NCBI GenBank assembly: GCA_913774625.1
Contig: CAJYHL010000054.1
Location: forward strand, 1 to 46,529
DNA from: an uncultured Acidovorax sp.
GTDB lineage: Bacteria; Pseudomonadota; Gammaproteobacteria; Burkholderiales; Burkholderiaceae_C
DNA length: 46,529 bases
Direction: 5' to 3'
The translations under genes were made by a program, and so were the position numbers. Within the stretch, counting starts at the first letter, position 1; the number at the start of each line of letters is the position of its first letter. Below the pieces are notes generated by a model. It worked only from the letters and a program-made list of their open reading frames with translations, made no database searches and had not been told where the DNA came from. This document shows positions 16,637-27,697 of this stretch, one piece after another.

Positions 16637-17578
16637 TCAGTTCTTGACCTCTTCGAACGTGAAGGCCGTGGCCAGCTTGACCAGGGCATATTCGAGCAGC
16701 AGCCCGACGATGCCGATGACGAAGATCGCGATCAGGATGTTCTTGACGTTGAGGTTGTTCCACTCGTCCCACACCCAGAAGCCGATGCCCACGCCGCCGG
16801 TCAGCATCTCGGCGGCGACGATCACCAGCCAGGCCGTGCCCACGGCCAGGCGCACGCCGGTGAGCATGTAGGGCAGCACGGAGGGGAACAGGATGGTGGT
16901 GGCGATCTTCCATTCGGAGAGGTTGAGCACGCGGGCCACGTTCATGTAGTCCTGCGGCACGCGCTGCACGCCCACGGCGGTGTTGATGATCATGGGCCAG
17001 ATGGAGCAGATGAAGATGGTCCAGATGGCCGCCGGGTTGGCGCCCTTGAAGACCAGCAGGCCGATCGGCAGCCAGGCCAGCGGCGACACCGGCCGCAGCA
17101 GGCTGATGAGCGGGTTGAACATGCGCGAGAGGAACGTGAACCGCCCGATCACGAAGCCCGCCGGAATGCCCACCACCGCCGCCAGCCCGAAGCCGATGGC
17201 CACGCGCTCCAGCGAGGCCAGCACGTTCCAGCCCACGCCCTGGTCGTTGGGGCCGTTGCGATAGAACGGGTCGCTGAAGATGGTCACGGCCTGCTGCCAG
17301 GTCTCGGCCGGGCCGGGAATGCTCTGGCCGGTAGTGGCCGACACGATGGCCCACAGGCCCAGCAGCAGGCCCAGCCCGCAGGCCGGCGGCAGCACCGCCA
17401 TCCAGAAGCTGCGCGACAGAGCGGCCCAGTCGCGCGGCGGGCGGGTGGGCGCAGGCATGGCTTTCTGCCCTGCAGCCGTTGCGGAATGCGCGCCAGCTGC
17501 TTCTGCTTTGATAGCGGTGGCGCTGGCGGCATCCGCGGGGGCGGAGTCCAGCGGGGAGTGGAAGACGGCACTGACCAT
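16637..17578 (-). CDS. nrtB: Nitrate ABC transporter permease
   Basis: Membrane subunit of 313 residues. An Ala-rich N-terminal extension of about 55 residues is followed by about six membrane helices. The cytoplasmic coupling (EAA-type) region lies around ARVLNLSEWKIATTILFPSV, and the stretch WLPIGLLVFKGANPAAIWT is typical of the NrtB/SsuC permease group. It lies 64 bases downstream of nrtA on the same strand, so NrtA would deliver ligand to it and NrtD would drive it. The start at 17578 is the first in-frame ATG with a purine-rich site; a shorter start within the Ala-rich leader cannot be excluded. Confidence 0.87.
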   Translation of the reverse strand: MVSAVFHSPLDSAPADAASATAIKAEAAGAHSATAAGQKAMPAPTRPPRDWAALSRSFWMAVLPPACGLGLLLGLWAIVSATTGQSIPGPAETWQQAVTIFSDPFYRNGPNDQGVGWNVLASLERVAIGFGLAAVVGIPAGFVIGRFTFLSRMFNPLISLLRPVSPLAWLPIGLLVFKGANPAAIWTIFICSIWPMIINTAVGVQRVPQDYMNVARVLNLSEWKIATTILFPSVLPYMLTGVRLAVGTAWLVIVAAEMLTGGVGIGFWVWDEWNNLNVKNILIAIFVIGIVGLLLEYALVKLATAFTFEEVKN

Positions 17579-17642
17579 GGTGGAAGACTCCGGTGTGCGT
17601 TGACGAGGGTTGGAAGGCGGTGGGTCGCGCTGCGGGGGCGGC

Positions 17643-18887
17643 TCAGGCGTGGATCTTGAATCCGTCGGCGTACTTCTTCGGGTCCTTGCCGTCCCAGACG
17701 ACGCCGTCCACCAGCTTGGCCGTGCGCATCTCGCTGGCTGGCAGGGGGGCCTTGGCGGCGGTGGCGGCCTGCTTGTAGAGGTCGATGCGGTTCACGGACT
17801 TGGCCACGCCCAGGTAGTCGGGGTGGTCCTTGAGCAGGCCCCAGCGCTTGTGCTGGGTGAGGAACCACATGCCGTCCGACAGGTAGGGGAAGTTCACCGC
17901 GCCGCCGCCGTAGAACTTCATGTGGTCGGGGTCGTCCCAGGTCTTGCCCAGGCCGTCCTGGTAACGGCCCAGGATGCGCTGGTTGATCGCGTCCACGCCG
18001 GTGTTCACATAGGCCTTGCCGGCGATGGTCTCGGCCATCTTGCTCTTGTTGGCCAGGCTCTCGTCGATCCAGCGGCCGGCCTCCAGGATGGCCGCCGTCA
18101 CGGCGCGCGCGGTGTTGGGGTTGTTCTTCACGAAGTCGGACGTGGTGCCCAGCACTTTCTCGGGGTGGTCCTTCCAGATGGCCTGCGTGGTGGTGGCGGT
18201 GATGCCGATGCCGTCCATGATGGCGCGGTGGTTCCAGGGCTCGCCCACGCAGAAGCCGTCCATGTTGCCCACGCGCATGTTGGCCACCATCTGCGGCGGC
18301 GGCACGGTGATGACCTTGGCGTCGCGCATGGGGTCGATGCCGTTGGCCGCCAGCCAGTAGTAGAGCCACATGGCGTGGGTGCCGGTGGGGAAGGTCTGGG
18401 CAAAGGTGTATTCGCGCTTCTCGGCGGCCATCAGCTTGGCCAGCGTGGGACCGTTCACGGCACCCTTGTCCGCCAGCTTCTTGCTCAGCGAGATCGCCTG
18501 GCCGTTCTGGTTCAGCGTCATCAGCACGGCCATGTCCTTCTTGGGGCCGCCCACGCCCAGGTGGACGCCATAGACCAGGCCGTAGAGCACGTGGGCGAAG
18601 TCCAGTTCGCCGTTGACCAGCTTGTCGCGCACGCCGGCCCAGCTGGCTTCCTTGCTGGGGATGATCTTCACGCCGTATTTCTGGTCGATGCCCAGCACCG
18701 AGGCCATGACCACGCTGGCGCAGTCGGTCAGCGGGATGAAGCCGATCTTCACTTCCTTTTTCTCGGGGGCATCGGAGCCTGCGGCATACACCAGGGAGCG
18801 CAGCGCGGGGCTGATGCCCACGGCGCCCACGGTGGCCGCCTGCAGCACGGTGCGTCGTTGCAGGCTGGTTTTGGAAACATCGGTCAT
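17643..18887 (-). CDS. nrtA: Nitrate ABC transporter substrate-binding protein
   Basis: Periplasmic nitrate-binding protein of 414 residues, NrtA/CmpA-like. The N-terminus has a Tat-type signal (SLQRRTVLQAATVG, Arg11-Arg12) followed by a hydrophobic stretch and SLVYAAG, so it would be exported folded. Family stretches include VKIGFIPLTDCASVVMA, GELDFAHVLYGL, NMRVGNMDGFCVGEPWN and AIWKDHPEKVLGTT. ATG at 18887 follows a GAGGAC site; the frame extends further upstream, but that is leader. Transcription is expected from the sigma-54 promoter at 19131 and must pass the leader terminator. The Tat signal argues against this being the cytosolic nitrate sensor NasS, which resembles NrtA but lacks a signal peptide. 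Confidence 0.92.
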   Translation of the reverse strand: MTDVSKTSLQRRTVLQAATVGAVGISPALRSLVYAAGSDAPEKKEVKIGFIPLTDCASVVMASVLGIDQKYGVKIIPSKEASWAGVRDKLVNGELDFAHVLYGLVYGVHLGVGGPKKDMAVLMTLNQNGQAISLSKKLADKGAVNGPTLAKLMAAEKREYTFAQTFPTGTHAMWLYYWLAANGIDPMRDAKVITVPPPQMVANMRVGNMDGFCVGEPWNHRAIMDGIGITATTTQAIWKDHPEKVLGTTSDFVKNNPNTARAVTAAILEAGRWIDESLANKSKMAETIAGKAYVNTGVDAINQRILGRYQDGLGKTWDDPDHMKFYGGGAVNFPYLSDGMWFLTQHKRWGLLKDHPDYLGVAKSVNRIDLYKQAATAAKAPLPASEMRTAKLVDGVVWDGKDPKKYADGFKIHA

Positions 18888-18966
18888 GGCAGCGTCCTCG
18901 AAGCGGATGGAAAGAGACGGAACAAGACAAGACAAGGCAACACGAAGCGAAACAGCGCAGGCAAAG

Positions 18967-19029
18967 AAAAAAGGCGTCCACACATCGCGGCTGTGCTCTG
19001 GCATGAGCGCAACTGCGAGTGGGGACGCC
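18967..19029 (-). terminator. Leader terminator upstream of nrtA
   Basis: On the minus strand GGCGTCCCCAC (19029-19019) pairs with GTGTGGACGCC (18983-18973) at ten of eleven positions and is followed by six T (18972-18967). It precedes nrtA by about 80 bases, so it must be conditional. The base GGCGTCC is the same as in the narK leader terminator. Confidence 0.82.
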
Positions 19030-19075
19030 TTTGTCCTGGGGGGCGAGGCAGGCTGCCCGTCATTGGGCTGCCTGC
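19023..19075 (-). promoter_or_regulatory. ANTAR-type dual hexaloop RNA leader of nrtA
   Basis: On the minus strand hairpin 1 is GCAGGCAGCCC-AATGAC-GGGCAGCCTGC (19075-19048; ten pairs with one A-A mismatch) with hexaloop AATGAC. Eleven bases later hairpin 2 is GGAC-AAAGGC-GTCC (19036-19023) with hexaloop AAAGGC. Both loops have A at position 1 and G at position 4, the known ANTAR RNA signature. Hairpin 2 uses bases of the terminator's left arm, so binding of NasT should prevent termination. The GGAC-xAAGGC-GTCC core is shared with the narK leader. Confidence 0.8.
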
Positions 19076-19116
19076 ATCGCGGAAGCATCGACCTGCGTTG
19101 GTCTGCACGGTGCTAC

Positions 19117-19131
19117 GCAAGCGGTGTGCCA
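19117..19131 (-). promoter_or_regulatory. Sigma-54 promoter of nrtABD
   Basis: The minus strand reads TGGCAC-ACCGC-TTGC, an exact match to the sigma-54 consensus and spacing. A start near 19105 gives a leader that enters hairpin 1 after about 30 bases. A single NtrC-like half-site TGCACCA occurs at 19284-19290; no full dyad was found. The 433-base gap between nasT and nrtA holds these elements and no gene. Confidence 0.85.
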
Positions 19132-19320
19132 ACGCGTCTGGAAGTTTTGCAGCGCTATGGAGTCGATAGCTGGATGCGCAGACTGGATAAGGGCTGCCGG
19201 GCGATCAGGCTCGGATGGCACTGGCGCTTCAGGCCGCTCGCGGCAGAGCCGGCCCGGTGCCTGCCCGCACTGCGCTTGTGCGCTGCACCAAAAGAGAAGC
19301 GAGGGGAGGGCGGGGCGCTG

Positions 19321-19947
19321 TTAGCCCAGCAGGTCGGCCACGTCCAGCATGCGCTGGGCGACTTCGGCGAGCTTCAGGCCCTTGTCCATGGCGGTCTTGC
19401 GCAGCTTGTCGTAGGCCGCCTGTTCGGTCAGCCCCTGGCGCTGCATCAGCAGGCCCTTGGCGCGGTCGATGGTCTTGCGGTCCTTGAGCTCGGAGCGCGC
19501 ATCGGCCAGCTGCGAGCGCAGCGATTGCTCGTGCTGGAAGCGCGCCATCGCCACGTCCAGGATGGGGCGGATGCGTTCGGGCGACAGGCCGGCGACGATA
19601 TAGGCCGACACGCCCAGCGCCACGGCGTCCTTCACGTGGGTGGTGTCGTCGTCGTTGGTGAACATCACGATGGGCCGGCGTTCGTCGCGCGTGGCCATCA
19701 CCACATGCTCCAGCGCGTCGCGCGCCTCGCTCTCGGCGTCCACGATGATGAGGTCGGGCTGCAACTGCGCGATGCGCTCGCGCAGAAAGGCGTCGGGCGG
19801 CAGCATGGCCACCAGGTTGAAGCGGTTCTCCAGCAGGCCGATCCGCAGGGCGCGCGAGCGCTCGGCCTGCATGCGGGCGTGTTCGTCGTCTTCTCCGTGG
19901 TCGGTCAGGTCCGGGGCGACCACCACGATGCGCAGGGACTCGTTCAT
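19321..19947 (-). CDS. nasT: ANTAR antitermination regulator NasT
   Basis: RNA-binding regulator of 208 residues for nitrate assimilation. Residues about 5-135 are a receiver-like domain in which Asp70 is kept (LIIVDAES), but the acidic pair is missing (VVVAPDL) and the usual Lys is replaced (SAYIVAGLSPE), the normal NasT condition. Residues about 144-205 are the ANTAR domain, with DRKTIDRAKGLLMQRQGL and the AYDKLRKTAM helix. It lies directly upstream of, and in line with, the nrtA leader bearing the dual hexaloop. NasT is usually held inactive by NasS until nitrate binds NasS; no NasS gene is in the window. ATG at 19947 is used; one three codons upstream (19956) is equally possible. Confidence 0.9.
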   Translation of the reverse strand: MNESLRIVVVAPDLTDHGEDDEHARMQAERSRALRIGLLENRFNLVAMLPPDAFLRERIAQLQPDLIIVDAESEARDALEHVVMATRDERRPIVMFTNDDDTTHVKDAVALGVSAYIVAGLSPERIRPILDVAMARFQHEQSLRSQLADARSELKDRKTIDRAKGLLMQRQGLTEQAAYDKLRKTAMDKGLKLAEVAQRMLDVADLLG

Positions 19948-20092
19948 GCCCGGCATTGTGAGCAAGAAACACGCCAAATTGGTGCATTGCAATGGTGCAT
20001 GCAGGGGATGCCGCCCCCGCCGGAAAGTGCGAACGCCCGGCGGTGCGGACCTGCGGTCCTGCACCCCGGGCGCCTGCGTCGCTGCGTGCGGA

Positions 20093-22498
20093 TCAGCGGA
20101 TCGTCACCGGCACCACCGCCTGCACCGTGCGGCCCAGGGAATCACGCGCCACCACCGTCAGGGCATAGCTGCCGGCCACCGGAGACGGCCAGTTCGCGGT
20201 GATGGTTGTGCCCTGCATGGAGAAGCCCATGCCCAGCGGCACGCCGGAGATGCTCACCGACAGCCATGCGGCGCCCGGCGCGGCGATGGCGATGGTGCCG
20301 GTCAGCGCCTGCCCCGGCTTGCCGGCCCAGGGCGCCGCCGTGATCGACAGCCCGCCCGACGAGACGGTGCTGCCGGCCGCGCCGATCTGCACCGTGTAGG
20401 TGCCGCGCCCCACCAGATTGGTCTTGGTGTCGGTGGCCGCCACGGTCACCGTGTAGCTGCCCTGCACCGGGCTCGCCCAGGTCACCGTGCCGTCCGTGCC
20501 GATCGCCATGCCGGCGGGCGCGCCGCTCAGGGCGTAGCGCAGCGGGTTCACCGAAGGCGCCGCGGCGCTGAAAGACAGGGCCTTGCCCGCCGTGCCGGAG
20601 ATGGTGCCGCCCGGCACGGCCGGCGGGGTGGGCGCCGTCACGGTGACCGTATAGACGCCCTGGCCGGAAAGGCCCGTCTTGGTGTCGCGGGCCGTGACGG
20701 TGACCGCATAGGTGCCCGCCACCGGCGTGGCCCAGCTGACCACGCCCGCGCTGGACACCGCCATGCCGGCCGGTGCGCCGGCCAGGCTGTAGGTGACCGG
20801 GTTGGCGGCCGTGACCGACACGGTGAAGGACAGCGCCTGGCCGGCCAGCCCGCTGATCGCGGCGCTGCCCACGGCGGGCGGCGGTGCGGCCACGGTGGCG
20901 CCCGAGAGCAGCGACAGCAGGGCGCTGACGCGCGGCGTGCCCAGCCCGGTGAGCTGGTCGTAGCCGGTGCGTGCCGTGCAGGTCGAGCAGGTGCCGTGCG
21001 TGCCGGCCGTCACGTCGAGGAAGGCGCTGGCGTAGTTGGCCGCCTGGGCGCCGATGCTGCCGTAGAGCACCGCATGCGGCCGGCCCAGCGCGGCCTGGCC
21101 TGCCTGGGCGCGCAGTGCGCCGGCCGTGGCCATCAGCCCGGCCCACATGGGCGTGGACATGCTGGTGCCGCCCGCGCTCAGCCATTGCGCCGTGCTGGCG
21201 CCGGGCGAGATCACGGCCACGTACTGGCCGGTGGACGGGTCGGCGTTCATCGCCACGTCGGCCACCGTGCGGCGCGCCACCGTGCCCACGCCGGGCAGGC
21301 CGGACTGCTGGTAGGTGGGGGTGGCGACATAGGCGCTGGTGCCGCCGCCCGTGCCGGACCAGGCCACTTCCGTGCGGCTGCCGGTGCCGGACCAGGTCAG
21401 GCTGGTGCCGCCCACGGCCAGCACGCCGGGCGATGCGGCGGGCCACATCACGCCGGCGCCCGAATCGCCCGTGGCCGCCAGGTAGCTCATGCGGGTGCCG
21501 GTGAAGGCCGATTCCAGTCCGCTGGCCCAGCTGCCTTCGCCGGCGCCGAAGCTCATGGAGACATGGCCTGCGCCCATGGCGTTGGCCAGCCGCACGGCGG
21601 CGGTCAGCGCGCCGACGGAGGCGTCGGGCGCCTCGATGAGCACGATGCGCGCGGCCGGGGCGATGGCGTGCGACCACTGCAGGTCGAGCGCGATCTCGGT
21701 CGCCCAGCCGGAGTCGTAGGCCGGCGCTGCCGGCGCCAGCCCGCCCGAGGCGTTCGAATAGGCCACCCACAGCTCGCAGCCCGCATTGGCGGCCGGCGCC
21801 GCCAGGGGCAGGGCGGTGGCGGAGGCCAGCACCTTGGCCGGGCAGGCGGGCAGGCCGAACTTCTGGTTGAAGGTGGCCAGTTCCGCCGCTGCATTGGGGT
21901 TGTGGTAGGCCGCCACGATGTAGATCGTCTGGCCTGCGCCCATCTGCGCCCACTGCTGGGCGGTGGGCGCGGCGCCCGTGGCGGGCAGCGCCGGCAGTCC
22001 GTAGGCCGCGCGGACCTGGGCCGGCGTGTAGGTGGCGACCACGCCGCCCGCGAACGGGGTGGCCGTGCCGCCGTCCGCCGCCTGCGCCTTCAGGCTGGCG
22101 GCTTCCAGCCTGCCCAGGGTCAGGCCCTTGGTGGAGAGCTGCGACAGGCCGGCGTCCACCGCCTTCAGGTTCGGCTGCATCGACGCGCTGGCGCCGGGGT
22201 TGGCTGCATCGACATCGGTGGGCTCGGACAGCAGCACGGGCGCCACGTGGAAGCTGGGCTGGGCCTGCAGCGTGGCAGGCAGATCGGGCGGCAGGCCGTC
22301 CTGTGACGACAGCGTGGTCACGCTGGACGCGATCTCGCCTTCCTGCGGGGTGAGGGCGACGGTGTCGGCGGACGAGCCGCCGCCCCCGCAGGAGGCCAGG
22401 CTCGCCGCCAGCGCGGCCAGGGCCCAGGCCAGGGCCGCGGGTCTGCGGGGCGGATGCTGCCCGGCGGGGCATGCAGGACTGAGGGGCGTGTGGGGCAT
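20093..22498 (-). CDS. Sedolisin-type (S53) lipoprotein protease
   Basis: Predicted surface or periplasmic serine-carboxyl protease of 801 residues. The N-terminus is a lipoprotein signal with lipobox LASC (Cys37) followed by GGGGSS. A propeptide-like segment (about 40-190) precedes the catalytic domain (about 195-540). Glu268 and Asp272 (TEIALDLQW), Asp345 (ATGDSGAG) and Ser446 (GGTSMSTP) match the sedolisin Glu-Asp-Asp-Ser set, and DVTAGTHG looks like the C-terminal calcium site. Three Ig/cadherin-like repeats follow (about 560-800), each with APAGM or VPLGM and a GxYxVTV ending. ATG at 22498 is chosen because it starts the signal peptide. It reads away from tsaD. Sedolisins act at acid pH; substrate unknown. 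Confidence 0.88.
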   Translation of the reverse strand: MPHTPLSPACPAGQHPPRRPAALAWALAALAASLASCGGGGSSADTVALTPQEGEIASSVTTLSSQDGLPPDLPATLQAQPSFHVAPVLLSEPTDVDAANPGASASMQPNLKAVDAGLSQLSTKGLTLGRLEAASLKAQAADGGTATPFAGGVVATYTPAQVRAAYGLPALPATGAAPTAQQWAQMGAGQTIYIVAAYHNPNAAAELATFNQKFGLPACPAKVLASATALPLAAPAANAGCELWVAYSNASGGLAPAAPAYDSGWATEIALDLQWSHAIAPAARIVLIEAPDASVGALTAAVRLANAMGAGHVSMSFGAGEGSWASGLESAFTGTRMSYLAATGDSGAGVMWPAASPGVLAVGGTSLTWSGTGSRTEVAWSGTGGGTSAYVATPTYQQSGLPGVGTVARRTVADVAMNADPSTGQYVAVISPGASTAQWLSAGGTSMSTPMWAGLMATAGALRAQAGQAALGRPHAVLYGSIGAQAANYASAFLDVTAGTHGTCSTCTARTGYDQLTGLGTPRVSALLSLLSGATVAAPPPAVGSAAISGLAGQALSFTVSVTAANPVTYSLAGAPAGMAVSSAGVVSWATPVAGTYAVTVTARDTKTGLSGQGVYTVTVTAPTPPAVPGGTISGTAGKALSFSAAAPSVNPLRYALSGAPAGMAIGTDGTVTWASPVQGSYTVTVAATDTKTNLVGRGTYTVQIGAAGSTVSSGGLSITAAPWAGKPGQALTGTIAIAAPGAAWLSVSISGVPLGMGFSMQGTTITANWPSPVAGSYALTVVARDSLGRTVQAVVPVTIR

Positions 22499-22725
22499 TG
22501 CAGGTTTCCGGTGGTGATGGCCGAGTGCAAGGGCGAGAAGGGCTTGGCGAGGTCCCTGACCGCACTGCCTCGGACGTGGGTGGAATGCCCGTAATGTAAA
22601 TGATTGTTTCGTTTGTTCTATCAAATATTTCAATTGATGGCGTTCTATTGATGTTGAAAGTGATCTAAGTGATATTTTTGGCCATGTAATCTGCAGTCCC
22701 GAGGTGGCCGTCTAAACTCTTTCCC
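22499..22725. promoter_or_regulatory. Divergent promoter region, sedolisin / tsaD
   Basis: The 227-base gap becomes AT-rich between about 22590 and 22685 (runs such as TCAAATATTTCAATTGATGG), unlike its surroundings. It should contain the promoters for the sedolisin gene (minus) and tsaD (plus). No individual -35/-10 pair stood out clearly enough to place. Confidence 0.45.
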
Positions 22726-23793
22726 ATGAGTCAGCTGATCCTCGGAATCGAATCCTCCTGCGACGAGACCGGCGTCGCCCTGGTGCGCCTGCCCTCGGGG
22801 GCCGGCGTGCCCGTGCTGGAGGCCCACGCGCTGCACAGCCAGATCGACATGCACCAGGCCTATGGCGGCGTGGTGCCCGAACTGGCCAGCCGCGACCACA
22901 TCCGCCGCGTGCTGCCGCTCACCCAGGCCGTGCTGGCCGATGCCGGCCGCCAACTGGCCGAGGTGGACGTGGTGGCCTACACGCGCGGCCCGGGCCTGGC
23001 CGGCGCGCTGCTGGTGGGGGCGGGCGTGGCCTGCGCTCTGGGCGCCGCGCTGGGCAAGCCGGTGCTGGGCGTGCATCACCTCGAAGGGCATCTGCTCTCG
23101 CCTTTCCTGAGCGCCGATCCGCCCGAATTCCCGTTCGTCGCGCTGCTGGTCTCGGGCGGCCATACGCAGCTGATGCGGGTGGACGGCGTGGGCCGCTACG
23201 AACTGCTGGGCGAAACCATTGACGACGCTGCGGGCGAGGCCTTCGACAAGTCCGCCAAGCTGCTGGGCCTGGGCTACCCGGGCGGGCCGGCCCTGTCGCG
23301 CCTGGCGCAGCAGGGCGACGCCGAAGCCTTCAAGCTGCCGCGTCCGCTGCTGCACAGCGGCAATCTCGACTTCTCCTTCGCGGGCCTGAAGACCGCCGTG
23401 CTCACGCAGGCGAAGAAGCTGGGCGAGGACCTGGACGCACGCCGTGCCGACCTGGCCGCCAGCACCGAGGCCGCCATCGTCGATGTGCTGGTCAGGAAGA
23501 CCCTGAACGCCCTGAAGCAGACCGGCCTGCGCCGCGTGGTGGTGGCAGGCGGCGTGGGCGCCAACCGCCTGCTGCGCGAGCAGCTGAACGCCGCCTGCGC
23601 CCGCCTGAAGACCCGGGTGCATTACCCCGAGCTGCACCTGTGCACCGACAACGGCGCCATGATCGCCATGGCCGCCGCCATGCGCCTGCAGGCCGGGCAG
23701 CAGCAGCCCAGCCGCGACTACGCCTTCGACGTCAAGCCGCGCTGGCCGCTGGATTCGCTGCAGGCGGACGCGGATGCGGCTGCCGTTGCCTGA
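22726..23793 (+). CDS. tsaD: tRNA t6A37 threonylcarbamoyltransferase
   Basis: Essential tRNA-modifying enzyme of 355 residues (Kae1/TsaD/YgjD, formerly Gcp) that transfers threonylcarbamoyl to A37 of tRNAs reading ANN codons, together with TsaB, TsaC and TsaE. The N-terminal [10 protein letters not shown], the metal-binding HHLEGH (His118, His122), the ASKHA segments [11 protein letters not shown] and [15 protein letters not shown], and Asp308 in [10 protein letters not shown] are all present. The length is normal for bacteria. ATG at 22726 begins the conserved N-terminus. It stands alone, transcribed away from the sedolisin gene and towards ppsR; a short inverted pair GCTAT/ATAGC (23841-23857) lies between the convergent genes. 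Confidence 0.97.
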   Translation: MSQLILGIESSCDETGVALVRLPSGAGVPVLEAHALHSQIDMHQAYGGVVPELASRDHIRRVLPLTQAVLADAGRQLAEVDVVAYTRGPGLAGALLVGAGVACALGAALGKPVLGVHHLEGHLLSPFLSADPPEFPFVALLVSGGHTQLMRVDGVGRYELLGETIDDAAGEAFDKSAKLLGLGYPGGPALSRLAQQGDAEAFKLPRPLLHSGNLDFSFAGLKTAVLTQAKKLGEDLDARRADLAASTEAAIVDVLVRKTLNALKQTGLRRVVVAGGVGANRLLREQLNAACARLKTRVHYPELHLCTDNGAMIAMAAAMRLQAGQQQPSRDYAFDVKPRWPLDSLQADADAAAVA

Positions 23794-23878
23794 TCCGGTA
23801 GCGAAAGTGGAGCGAGGCGCAGGTGATACCTGGGCCTTGTGCTATTGAATAGATAGCGGACCGGTGTCTGGGCCGGGC

Positions 23879-24700
23879 TCAGTACATGAGGCGCTCGGGG
23901 CGCACTTCCTGCAGGATGGTCGTGGCGATCTCTTCGATGCTCTTGGTGGTGGTGGACAGCCAGCGGATGCCCGATCGCCGCATCATGCTTTCGGCTTCCG
24001 ACACCTCGTAGCGGCAGTTGGCCAGGTCGGCGTACTTGGAGCCCGGCCGGCGCTCGTTGCGGATCTGCGAAAGCCGCTCGGGCTGGATGGTCAGTCCGAA
24101 GATCTTCTTGCGGTGCGGCTCCAGCGCGGGCGGCAGCTGGCGGCGGTCGAAGTCTTCCGGGATCAGCGGGTAGTTGGCCACCTTCAGGCCGCACTGCATG
24201 GCCAGGTAGAGGCTGGTGGGCGTCTTGCCCGAGCGCGAGACGCCGATCAGGATCACGTCGGCGCCGGCCAGGTCGCGGTGGCTCTGGCCGTCGTCGTGGT
24301 CCAGGCTGAAGTTGATGGCGTCGATGCGCTGCGTGTATTCCTTGCTCACGCTCACGTCCGAGAAGCGCCCCACGCGGTGGTGCGACTTGATGCCCAGCTC
24401 GGTTTCCAGAGGCCGGATGAAGGTGCCGAACATGTCCAGCAGCATGCCCTTGCAGCCCTCTTCGATGATGCGCAGCACGCTCATGTTCACCAGCGTGGTG
24501 AAGACGACGGGCTTCTTGCCCTCCAGCTCGGCCGTGTGGTTGATCTGCCGCACCACCTGGTAGGCCTTGTCCTCGGTGTCGATGAAGGGCAGGCGCACGT
24601 GGCGGGGCTTCATGTCGAACTGGGCGAGGATGGCGTTGCCGAAGGTTTCGGCGGTGATGCCGGTGCCGTCGGAGATGAAGAAAACGGTGCGCGTGTGCAT
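23879..24700 (-). CDS. ppsR: PEP synthase regulatory protein
   Basis: Bifunctional kinase/pyrophosphorylase (DUF299) of 273 residues that switches phosphoenolpyruvate synthase off by ADP-dependent phosphorylation next to its catalytic His, and on again with phosphate. N-terminal TVFFISDGTGITAETFGNA and the P-loop-like GVSRSGKT (153-160) are diagnostic, as is KIFGLTIQPERL. It is divergent from ppsA with 239 bases between start codons, the standard arrangement, so the regulator and its target share one control region. ATG at 24700 is at the conserved MHTRTVFF start; a longer frame upstream lacks family residues. Confidence 0.97.
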   Translation of the reverse strand: MHTRTVFFISDGTGITAETFGNAILAQFDMKPRHVRLPFIDTEDKAYQVVRQINHTAELEGKKPVVFTTLVNMSVLRIIEEGCKGMLLDMFGTFIRPLETELGIKSHHRVGRFSDVSVSKEYTQRIDAINFSLDHDDGQSHRDLAGADVILIGVSRSGKTPTSLYLAMQCGLKVANYPLIPEDFDRRQLPPALEPHRKKIFGLTIQPERLSQIRNERRPGSKYADLANCRYEVSEAESMMRRSGIRWLSTTTKSIEEIATTILQEVRPERLMY

Positions 24701-24939
24701 GGAGCGGGTGGTTTGGCGAGGGGCGGTGGAGGGCGTGAACGGGTGTGCGGCCGGCGCGCTCGGGAGCATGCGCCTCGGCCGGCCTACAATCGCGCCCATT
24801 ATTCCCAATTCATCACCATGCAACGCGGCTGCCCACTACCAGAACAGCAAAGCCGGCTGCCTTGCATGGGCGCGCGCCCACCTTGCCCGCTCCGCCTGGG
24901 CGCAGGCGCAGACCCGGTTTCAACTTCTGGAGCTTTCCC

Positions 24940-27330
<2,391 letters not shown>

Positions 27331-27355
27331 CGCGGCCATCGTCGCCCCAGACGCC

Positions 27356-27697
27356 ATGTCGCAGCCGGCGCCGGACGAAGCGTTCCCTCCGGGCGCTCCC
27401 TTCGCGCCGGATCTGCACGATGCGCGGCATCTGTGGCTCAAGGCCGGCCTGCTGCTGGCCTGGGTGCTGGCGTCCTTCGTCGCCTGCTATTTCGCGCGCG
27501 ACCTGCAGGTGATGGTGGCCGGCTGGCCGCTGGGCTACTGGATCGCGGCGCAGGGCGCCATCCTGGCCTTCCTCGCCGTCACCGTGCTCTACTGCGTGGC
27601 CATGGACCGCTTCGAGCGCCATGACGAAGCCGGCGATGCCGCCGCAGTTTCGGCGGCCGCCGCGCCGCCATCCCCGGACCGTCCGACGCATGTCTGA
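27356..27697 (+). CDS. DUF4212 small symporter subunit
   Basis: A 113-residue membrane protein with two helices (about 29-48 and 61-83) and the family-like stretch WPLGYWIAAQGAILAFL. DUF4212 proteins accompany VC_2705-type sodium:solute symporters, probably as a small subunit. The stop lies inside the start region of the symporter gene (8-base overlap), so the two are translated together. The C-terminus is an Ala/Pro-rich tail. Possible read-through from ppsA (25-base gap) suggests joint expression with gluconeogenesis, for example during growth on organic acids. Confidence 0.85.
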   Translation: MSQPAPDEAFPPGAPFAPDLHDARHLWLKAGLLLAWVLASFVACYFARDLQVMVAGWPLGYWIAAQGAILAFLAVTVLYCVAMDRFERHDEAGDAAAVSAAAAPPSPDRPTHV

